NCBI GenBank assembly: GCA_028289645.1
Contig: JANQOK010000006.1
Location: forward strand, 1-50,000
From: Anderseniella sp.
Lineage (GTDB): Bacteria > Pseudomonadota > Alphaproteobacteria > Rhizobiales > Aestuariivirgaceae
Direction of reading: 5' to 3'
DNA: 50,000 bases
Below the pieces are notes generated by a model. It saw only the letters and a program-made list of their open reading frames with translations, did not search any database and was not told where the DNA came from. Every line of letters starts with the position of its first letter. Within the stretch, counting starts at the first letter, position 1. This document shows positions 44,118 to 50,000 of this stretch, piece after piece. The translations under genes and the position numbers were made by a program.

Positions 44118-45335
44118 ATGACAACTGCAGAACCGCGACTTCCAGTGACTGTCCTTTCCGGTTTCCTTGGTGCCGGCAAGACGACACTTTTGAACCGCGT
44201 CCTGAACAACCGTGATGGGCGCCGGGTCGCCGTGATCGTCAACGATATGTCCGAGGTGAACATCGATGCCGATCTGGTTCGGGCCGACACAGAACTGAGT
44301 CGTACCGATGAGACACTGGTCGAGATGTCCAACGGTTGCATCTGCTGCACTCTACGGGACGATCTCCTGGCCGAAGTAAGGCGTCTCGCGGCCGAGGACA
44401 GGTTTGACTATCTGCTCATCGAGTCGACCGGGATTTCGGAACCCTTGCCGGTCGCAGCAACCTTTGAATTCAGAGACGCTGACGGCGAAAGCCTGTCCGA
44501 TGTCGCGCGCCTCGACACAATGGTTACGGTGGTGGATGCGGTAAACCTGTTGCGCGATTTTGCCAGTCACGACTTCCTGCGAGATCGTGGAGAGACCATG
44601 GGAGAAGAAGATGACCGCTCGCTGGTGAACTTGCTGACCGACCAGATCGAATTTGCCGACGTGGTGATTCTGAACAAGGTTGCTGACGCCGAGGCGCATC
44701 AGGTTGATGCGGCGCGAAAGATTATCCGCAGCCTCAACGCCGATGCACCGATTGTCGAGACCAACCACTCGGATGTGCCGCCTGACCGCATTCTGGACAC
44801 CGGGCTCTTCAACTTCGACAAAGCGCACGAGCACCCGATGTGGGCCAAGGAACTCTATGGATTCGCCAGTCATGTGCCGGAGACCGAGGAGTACGGCGTC
44901 GCCAGCTTTGTTTACCGGGCGCGACAGCCGTTCGACCCGCAGAAGATCCATGCCCTGCTCAATGGTGAAATGCCTGGCGTGATCCGCTCCAAGGGGCATT
45001 TCTGGATCGCCACCCGGCCGGACTTCGTCCTGGAGTTCTCTCTTGCGGGCGCATTGTCCTCCGTCAAGCCGCTGGGATCATGGTGGGCCGCAGTACCGAA
45101 GGCCCGATGGCCGGACTATGAGAGTGCGCAGACTTATCTGATGGAACGCTGGCAGGAACCCTGGGGTGATCGGCGCCAGGAAATCGTCTTCATCGGCGCG
45201 GGGATTGACTGGCCGAATCTTAAGGCACGGTTGGACGCGGCTCTGGTCCCGGAGGACCAGGCCAATGGTGTTGATTCACTGCCCGATTTGCCGGACCCGT
45301 TCCCGGTCTGGCGCCGACAGGAGGACGCTGAGTGA
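44118..45335 (+). CDS. COG0523 (CobW/ZigA-type) metal chaperone GTPase
   Basis: The 405 aa protein has the P-loop [17 protein letters not shown], the metal-binding CxCC motif in [15 protein letters not shown], the Walker B-like [11 protein letters not shown], the base-specificity NKVAD and the C-terminal CobW_C domain ([31 protein letters not shown]). The full-length, zinc-starvation-type architecture and a Zur-like site upstream favour a zinc-delivery GTPase of the ZigA/YeiR type over cobalamin synthesis. The start is clear. It may share a transcript with the downstream HupE gene, but a 403-nt gap intervenes. Confidence 0.9.
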   Translation: MTTAEPRLPVTVLSGFLGAGKTTLLNRVLNNRDGRRVAVIVNDMSEVNIDADLVRADTELSRTDETLVEMSNGCICCTLRDDLLAEVRRLAAEDRFDYLLIESTGISEPLPVAATFEFRDADGESLSDVARLDTMVTVVDAVNLLRDFASHDFLRDRGETMGEEDDRSLVNLLTDQIEFADVVILNKVADAEAHQVDAARKIIRSLNADAPIVETNHSDVPPDRILDTGLFNFDKAHEHPMWAKELYGFASHVPETEEYGVASFVYRARQPFDPQKIHALLNGEMPGVIRSKGHFWIATRPDFVLEFSLAGALSSVKPLGSWWAAVPKARWPDYESAQTYLMERWQEPWGDRRQEIVFIGAGIDWPNLKARLDAALVPEDQANGVDSLPDLPDPFPVWRRQEDAE

Positions 45336-45738
45336 CGGCAGTGCACAAGATTGTAGACGAGTCCGCAATCGCCGTCGGGGTGTCACCTGAGGACCAGCCC
45401 GTACTCCACAGCTCGTGCAAGCGCAACAGCATGACAAGCAAACCGTTGGAGGCCTTGAGGATTTTTGGCGTGTTGCGGGCTCAATCAAGCTGAAAAGGCC
45501 CTACGGCACCGGCACAATACTGTGGACCTGCCATGCAGGCTGACATCAATCTGGTCGAAGACGCGTTGCATGATTGCTCGCCCCAAAAGCCTCACACCAG
45601 GTGTCAGGAACATGCGGTGAGGCCGCACTCTCGCCGCACATTTCACAAGCTGCTCGTCGCAGACATATGTGCCTGGGCAAAGCTTGTGCGTGAACCTGTA
45701 CTGCTTAGACAGACCACGCCTAGATGGGAGATTGTATT
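45336..45738. other. Region without a confidently assigned gene between COG0523 and HupE genes
   Basis: A GTG overlapping the GTPase stop opens a 53-codon frame (to 45493), and a 69-codon frame lies at 45533-45742, but neither has recognisable similarity. No terminator or operator stands out. It may be a degraded gene or a long leader for hupE. Confidence 0.35.
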
Positions 45739-46368
45739 ATGAAATCAACTGATGACCGCAACATCGGCTATGGAGCGGTATGCCTGAAGGTTCTGATAGC
45801 CTCGATGGCGTTGTGTCTTACACCGATGCCAGCGCTGGCACATTTGCAAGATGGCGCACTTGGCGGGTTTCAGAGCGGCTTCACACATCCGATTGTTGGC
45901 TTCGATCACCTTCTTGCCATGCTCGCTGTTGGGATCTGGGGCGCCCAGATGGGCGGTCGAAGTGTCTGGACCTTGCCGGTCACATTCCCGCTCATCATGG
46001 CCGCGGGCGGCATTGTTGGCATAAGCGGGTTTGCGCTGCCCCATGTTGAGCTTGGTATTGCCTTGTCCGTTATTGTCTTGGGGCTAGCGATCGCGTTCGC
46101 CTGGAAAGCACAGGAGTGGACAGCCCTCTTGCTGATCGCCACTTTCGCGGTTTTTCATGGCTATGCTCATGGCATCGAGCTGCCACAAGCGGTCGATCCC
46201 GCATCCTATTCTATCGGCTTCGTGGTTGCCACCGGTGTCATCCACGTCGTGGGAATCGGCATCGGGTCGTTGCTGGCACGGCCTTGGGAGGGACAACTTT
46301 CGCGGTGTCTCGGCGGCTTGATCGCAGTTTCAGGTCTATACTTCGCAGCTGGTCCGATGTTCTCGTGA
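45739..46368 (+). CDS. HupE/UreJ family metal transporter
   Basis: The 209 aa protein has an N-terminal signal-like segment (ALCLTPMPALAHLQDGALGG) and about six further helices. The HupE/UreJ hallmarks are THPIVGFDHLLAMLAVGIWG and a later FHGYAHGIELP, both with histidines that could bind nickel or cobalt. Relatives serve hydrogenase or urease metallocentres, yet none of those enzymes is in the window. The ATG at 45739 has GGGAG upstream. It overlaps the next membrane protein gene by 1 bp (TGATG) and lies downstream of the COG0523 GTPase, suggesting a general metal-supply role. Confidence 0.88.
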   Translation: MKSTDDRNIGYGAVCLKVLIASMALCLTPMPALAHLQDGALGGFQSGFTHPIVGFDHLLAMLAVGIWGAQMGGRSVWTLPVTFPLIMAAGGIVGISGFALPHVELGIALSVIVLGLAIAFAWKAQEWTALLLIATFAVFHGYAHGIELPQAVDPASYSIGFVVATGVIHVVGIGIGSLLARPWEGQLSRCLGGLIAVSGLYFAAGPMFS

Positions 46369-47084
46369 TGCCGTTAAATCGTGGACTGGGTATAGTCTAC
46401 ATCGCTGCTGCGACGGTCATCTGCGGCATCTCAATCGGTCTGCGCCTTTCGGTTCCGATAGAAGTCGCGCACTACGTCGACAACGGGCTAACCCTTCCGA
46501 TCTTCAGGTACGGCCTTCTGTTTGCGTTGATTGCCTGTGGTGTCGTCCTGTCCGGCGAGCGGCGCCCGATTGCGCTGATCTCCCATCTTGCAGTTCTTGT
46601 AACTGCTGTATGCTTCGGACTTCAAAAGGTGGAAGCCATTGTTGTCACTTATCAACCCCTGCTTCAGCTCATCATAGGGTATCCAGTTGTTACAATGGCC
46701 ATGGGCATGACCACGGGATGTGCGCTCCTCGTCCCGCCCCGGATCCGGATATGGTTGTTTCCGATTGTGGCCGCCTATTGCGGTCTTGGACTTGGCGTGT
46801 TCGTCGTCCTGGAGAGCCCGCTAGACACCTACTACGGTTGGTTCTCGCTGGCGGGTGGTATCGGCGGAGTGGCAGTGGTCATCGCATCAATTGCCGTGAC
46901 CGACGGGGCGCGACGAGTTTTCACCAAATCTTCGTTCGCTGTCACTGAACGCATTCTTGGAAGTTGGTTGGTTGCCGCAAGTCTCTTACTTGCCGCGCTC
47001 ACCATTGCACTGCAGCGCCCCCTTGATTCCGAGCAACTGCCAGCCGCAGGCCCAAACAATGTCGATGTGTCGCAACGGCCATAA
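46368..47084 (+). CDS. Polytopic membrane protein partner of HupE-like protein
   Basis: The 238 aa protein has about seven hydrophobic helices (YIAAATVICGISIGLRLSV, FRYGLLFALIACGVVLSG, IIGYPVVTMAMGMTTGCALL, and GSWLVAASLLLAALTIALQ near the end). It starts inside the HupE stop (TGATG), so the two are translationally coupled. No family is recognised. Coupling and size suggest a subunit or accessory factor of the HupE-type transporter; this is inference. Confidence 0.78.
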   Translation: MPLNRGLGIVYIAAATVICGISIGLRLSVPIEVAHYVDNGLTLPIFRYGLLFALIACGVVLSGERRPIALISHLAVLVTAVCFGLQKVEAIVVTYQPLLQLIIGYPVVTMAMGMTTGCALLVPPRIRIWLFPIVAAYCGLGLGVFVVLESPLDTYYGWFSLAGGIGGVAVVIASIAVTDGARRVFTKSSFAVTERILGSWLVAASLLLAALTIALQRPLDSEQLPAAGPNNVDVSQRP

Positions 47085-47214
47085 ACCCTCCAGTGGCGTA
47101 AGGCCAGCAAAGTTTGGATGGGTCATATCCACGCACATGCTGTATCTGACACAAGTCTCTGCTCAGTGGCGGCTTTCATCCCAGCCAACCCTGTGTACAC
47201 GTTGCAGGACGCAT

Positions 47215-47229
47215 CGTTACAATGTAACG
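47215..47229. promoter_or_regulatory. Perfect 15-bp palindrome CGTTACAATGTAACG
   Basis: The arms CGTTACA and TGTAACG surround a single A. The GTTACA..TGTAAC layout resembles the operators of Fur-family metal regulators, in the same neighbourhood as the Zur-like site upstream of the COG0523 gene. It is about 100 bp ahead of a small hypothetical gene at 47330. The regulator is unknown. Confidence 0.4.
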
Positions 47230-47329
47230 TCCTAACTGTACCTTTTGAGTCAAGCAACAATGGTATGTGAGGCTGGATCGCGGCCGAACCCGCGAGTTCA
47301 GGTGCAGCCGTAACTGGGAGGTCACCACC

Positions 47330-47539
47330 GTGAAGGCCCTTAAAACATTCGACGACTGGAAACATTGCATCACCGTGGATTGCGGAATCCCACTCACCCT
47401 GGATTTTGTGGAGGAACGACTTGTGGCACTGGCTGACCCAACTGACTTCCACACCCAGAAGTTCGTTGCGTTTTGGGGTGATGCTCATCTCGCTCGTGTG
47501 GTTAGTTGGTTTGAGCAGGCCAAGCGTGAGCTGGAATGA
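47330..47539 (+). CDS. Small hypothetical protein
   Basis: The protein of about 69 aa starts at GTG 47330, with GGGAGG 9 nt upstream. It has a DDWKHCITVDCGIPLTLDFV segment and a terminal FVAFWGDAHLARVVSWFEQA. Two cysteines and several histidines could bind metal, but there is no recognisable motif. I do not know the family. A longer frame from 47267 adds 21 residues without a better start. Confidence 0.6.
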   Translation: MKALKTFDDWKHCITVDCGIPLTLDFVEERLVALADPTDFHTQKFVAFWGDAHLARVVSWFEQAKRELE

Positions 47540-47667
47540 TTTCCTGAGACGCACAAGCGGCGGCACGAACGCATAAGGCAAGAAACGACCTGAAGGACAG
47601 TTCGGGCAAGACGGAATTGGGCGCGATCTCGGCACCTCGCCAAAGGCTCCAAGTCGTCATTCGTCGC

Positions 47668-48828
47668 TTAAGCCCTTTGATGAACTTCACTTAATGTCGT
47701 GCTCAAGGCCGCTGCCCCAAACGAGAACAGCGCAGCGAGACCGAACATGTGCTGCCAGGAGATTCCCGCTGCGATTCCGGCAAGCACGGCTCCGATTGCA
47801 CCGATGCCATCCATCAGCACGAATGCCAATCCGAGGGTCGTGCTTTCGCCATTCTCCGTGTGATCGACTGCGGTCGCCAGCGTTGCCGCGCGAATGGAGT
47901 CCATGGCGGCAATCCCGATTGCCATGAGTGCAATCATTTGCCCGAAACCAGGATCGAAGATCAGCGCGGCGATAGCTAGTCCAGCAATTGCATTGCCGAT
48001 TACTAGGACCGGCCGGCGTCCTGCCTTGTCGGATAACCTTCCGACCCAGGGTTGCGCAACAGCGCCGAAGATCAGGAAGGCTGCGAAGATGATGCCGATC
48101 GTCTCGGAACCGAGATCATGAGCGGAACCCAGATAGAGTGGGATCATGCTAAGCACCGCAATCAATGCCATGTTGTAAAGGCAGATTGTACAGGCAATGC
48201 GCAATCCGTTGGCATCACACCACGCGCTTAGCAGGTCGGTTAGGTTCTGCCGGCTAACGGGCTTCGCTTCGGCAAGCGGAACGGCTCGAGCTATCCAAAG
48301 GAAACATATTCCCAGCAGCACTGTCGGTGCAACGGAGATGGCCAGAGCGCAACGCCAGTCAACATAAGTGAGAAGAAAGCCGATCGACAGCGGTGCCAGC
48401 ACTTCGGCAATAGAGCCGCCAATGGCATGTATTCCCAAAGCGTGGGCCCGTCTCTCTTTGTTGTCGCGGGTGAGAACCCCAGTTGCGATCGGATGCCAGG
48501 CCGCGTTGCCCATCCCGGCAACCGCAAGAGATATCGCAAGGCTCCAAAAGCCAGGGGCCATGGCAGCCAGACTGTACCCGATGGCGACCCACCAGAAGGT
48601 CGCGACAAGCAGGCGGCCCCGGTTCGAGACATGATCGGCTAGAAACCCGGCCGGGACATAGGTAAGTGCTCCTCCGATGCTGAACAGTGTGAACAGGAAC
48701 CCGACCTCCGAGGGCGAGAGATCCATGGCGAGACCGGCCGCCGGGACAGCCAGCCACAAGGCGGCGATCGGCCAATCAATGGCAAGATGACCCAGAGTGA
48801 ACCAAGCCAAGACGGTACGTTGTTTCAT
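47668..48828 (-). CDS. MFS transporter
   Basis: The protein of about 386 aa has 12 predicted helices and the MFS loop motif between helices 2 and 3 (GFLADHVSNRGRL) and again in the second half (VGRLSDKAGRRPVL). HPIATGVLTRDNKERRAHAL is a further signature-like loop. It is divergent from an AraC regulator. Such a pair resembles the E. coli NimT-NimR (2-nitroimidazole exporter/regulator) arrangement, but the substrate is not determined. The ATG at 48828 is preferred over an upstream TTG at 48849. Confidence 0.88.
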   Translation of the reverse strand: MKQRTVLAWFTLGHLAIDWPIAALWLAVPAAGLAMDLSPSEVGFLFTLFSIGGALTYVPAGFLADHVSNRGRLLVATFWWVAIGYSLAAMAPGFWSLAISLAVAGMGNAAWHPIATGVLTRDNKERRAHALGIHAIGGSIAEVLAPLSIGFLLTYVDWRCALAISVAPTVLLGICFLWIARAVPLAEAKPVSRQNLTDLLSAWCDANGLRIACTICLYNMALIAVLSMIPLYLGSAHDLGSETIGIIFAAFLIFGAVAQPWVGRLSDKAGRRPVLVIGNAIAGLAIAALIFDPGFGQMIALMAIGIAAMDSIRAATLATAVDHTENGESTTLGLAFVLMDGIGAIGAVLAGIAAGISWQHMFGLAALFSFGAAALSTTLSEVHQRA

Positions 48829-48950
48829 GGCAGAAGCGTGTTTCGGCAAAGAGCATGGGCGAAATGCCCAGCTTTCTTTCCAAAGATAGGAGAAACCGGT
48901 ATGTCTATTTGTCGATATGAAGACAATTTACATCGAGAATTCGTCAATCA

Positions 48951-49748
48951 ATGATTGTTCAACCCATTCCCTCGCCCGTCAGATCAGCCCTGAGAAGTCG
49001 ACCAAGATATCTGGGTGAAGTGATCAGACCGGGCGCAGGCGAAAGCTACGGCTGGCACACACACGATTTTGGGCAGCTCATCTCTGCCAAGTCAGGTTCG
49101 ATGTATGTTGGAACGCCAGAACGTGTCCTTCTGCTGAGCCCTGCCATGGCAGTCTGGATACCCCCGGATACAAACCACTGGATGCGTTACGGCTCCAACA
49201 ACGTCATGCTCTATGTCGATGTGAACCGGGAAGAGGCTGTCAGGTTGGGTGGGATGTGCCGGGTTGTCGCCATGACACCGTTACTTGGATCGCTTCTTTT
49301 CGCAATGGTGCCGGAACAAACGGATTTACGTGAGCACCGTCACAACGACGCTCTGCACGCCGCATTGCGTCACGAGTTGCTCAACGCGCGTGACGTTCCC
49401 CTGACGTTGGCAATGCCGCAGGATCCACGGGTGCGCGGGCTTGCACAATCTGCGCTCAGTAATCCGGGCGAGGTGCAATCGGTCGAGGCGTGGTTGGCTG
49501 GCGCACCGGCCAGCCGAAAGACCGTTGAGCGGATATTCATTTCTGAAACCGGAATGCCACCATTGAGATGGTTATGCCACGCACGAGTTTTGCACGCGAT
49601 TTCACTGCTTGCAGCAGGTCAGAAAGTCACAACGGTCGCGTTGGAAATGGGTTATGAATCGTCCAGTTCGTTCAGCTACATGTTCCGGCAAACGCTCGGC
49701 GAAAGCCCAAGCAAGTTCCTGGGAAAGCAGCAGTTCGCTGCACGCTGA
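48951..49748 (+). CDS. AraC-family transcriptional regulator
   Basis: The 265 aa protein has an N-terminal cupin sensor (YGWHTHDFGQLISAKSGSMY, WIPPDTNHWMRYGSNN) and a C-terminal pair of helix-turn-helix motifs (SRKTVERIFISETGMPPLRW, then VTTVALEMGYESSSSFSYMF and RQTLGESPSKFL). This layout fits the NimR/YeaM-type regulators that control an adjacent divergent MFS gene. The 122-bp intergenic region holds a TTGTC-N8-GACAA dyad at 48909-48926 that could be its site. Confidence 0.9.
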   Translation: MIVQPIPSPVRSALRSRPRYLGEVIRPGAGESYGWHTHDFGQLISAKSGSMYVGTPERVLLLSPAMAVWIPPDTNHWMRYGSNNVMLYVDVNREEAVRLGGMCRVVAMTPLLGSLLFAMVPEQTDLREHRHNDALHAALRHELLNARDVPLTLAMPQDPRVRGLAQSALSNPGEVQSVEAWLAGAPASRKTVERIFISETGMPPLRWLCHARVLHAISLLAAGQKVTTVALEMGYESSSSFSYMFRQTLGESPSKFLGKQQFAAR

Positions 49749-49822
49749 CTGATGAGCAAGAAGGGCTCGCTGGAGGAGTTCACGACGTCAGAGCGCTTGC
49801 TCAGATTCTTGACTTCACGCAC

Positions 49823-49855
49823 AAAAAAACCGTCGCCCCCAACTGGGACAACGGT
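49823..49855 (-). terminator. Rho-independent terminator downstream of tRNA-fMet
   Basis: On the minus strand ACCGTTGTCCC pairs with GGGCGACGGT-type sequence (about 11 bp, two G-U pairs) around a short loop and is followed by seven T. It begins 10 nt after the tRNA 3' end and ends its transcript. Confidence 0.8.
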
Positions 49856-49863
49856 AGTGTCAT

Positions 49864-49942
<79 letters not shown>

Positions 49943-49954
49943 CCAACAAATTGA

Positions 49955-49978
49955 AAGCGAGGGCACCAGCCCTCGCTT
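49955..49978. promoter_or_regulatory. Hairpin upstream of tRNA-fMet
   Basis: The perfect 10-bp arms AAGCGAGGGC and GCCCTCGCTT surround ACCA. On the minus strand it lies 12 nt before the tRNA and may be a processing hairpin between a 5S rRNA gene outside the window and the tRNA. The rRNA itself is not visible. Confidence 0.5.
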
Positions 49979-50000
49979 CGTGACATGTATGTAGCAATTC

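Overview
The window reads as chromosomal DNA of a GC-rich alphaproteobacterium, most likely a Hyphomicrobiales-type (Rhizobiales-like), probably free-living or marine bacterium. The evidence is the choline-specific ABC transporter choXWV beside betI and betA, the TRAP transporter, the dispersed palindromic repeats ending in GTCAT / ATGAC, and an initiator tRNA whose anticodon stem carries A29-U41, a variant I recall being reported for rhizobia. The species is not identifiable from the sequence alone. Coding density is high and most genes are intact. The only clear gene remnant is a cytosine-deaminase-like fragment at 43495-43704.

Layout, left to right. 0.1-2.1 kb: an exported fumarylacetoacetate-hydrolase-fold protein, a DUF302 protein and TspO. 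2.1-7.5 kb: choline import (choV, choW, choX on the minus strand) facing betI-betA, with a perfect inverted repeat in the divergent promoter region that is the likely BetI operator. 7.6-14.2 kb: a polytopic membrane protein, a TRAP dicarboxylate-type transporter, a selenium-binding-protein/methanethiol-oxidase homologue, a 33-codon Cys-rich small ORF and a 2Fe-2S ferredoxin. 14.2-19.1 kb: a D-amino-acid-transaminase-like enzyme, a metallo-beta-lactamase-fold hydrolase, an SCP-x-type thiolase, and amtB-glnK in an order opposite to the usual one, behind an NtrC-like dyad. 19.3-23.9 kb: a two-subunit molybdenum hydroxylase, a PaaI-like thioesterase and phenylacetate-CoA ligase. 23.9-34.1 kb: the catabolic block described next. 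34.5-37.0 kb: RecQ and a LysE exporter. 37.4-43.7 kb: a surface-glycan island with UDP-galactopyranose mutase, a GlfT2-like galactofuranosyltransferase, a second glycosyltransferase and a GMC oxidoreductase with a small partner. 44.1-47.5 kb: a metal-homeostasis block (COG0523 GTPase behind a Zur-like site, HupE/UreJ protein and a partner membrane protein). 47.7-49.7 kb: a divergent MFS transporter / AraC regulator pair. The right edge has initiator tRNA-Met on the minus strand with its terminator, probably the tail of an rRNA operon outside the window.

The most unusual part is 27.7-34.1 kb, a tightly packed minus-strand operon. In transcription order it encodes an HpaB-type FADH2-dependent monooxygenase, a protein in which a flavin reductase domain is fused to a LysR-type effector-binding domain without any DNA-binding domain, a DUF1028 protein, a complete LysR regulator, and a trimethylamine-dehydrogenase-family enzyme. 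I infer that the fused effector domain senses the monooxygenase substrate and gates supply of reduced flavin. This would be analogous to the autoinhibitory MarR-like domain known on the C1 reductase of Acinetobacter 4-hydroxyphenylacetate hydroxylase, but built from a different sensor. Both halves of the fusion have intact relatives nearby (a stand-alone flavin reductase at 25834 and the LysR at 29736), which suggests a local origin.

Together with choline uptake and oxidation, a Rieske oxygenase whose predicted bridging residue is Glu (as in carnitine oxygenase CntA) and the AmtB-GlnK ammonium system, the window has a theme of using methylated and quaternary amines. The substrates of the Rieske enzyme and of the HpaB/TMADH-like operon cannot be read from the sequence.
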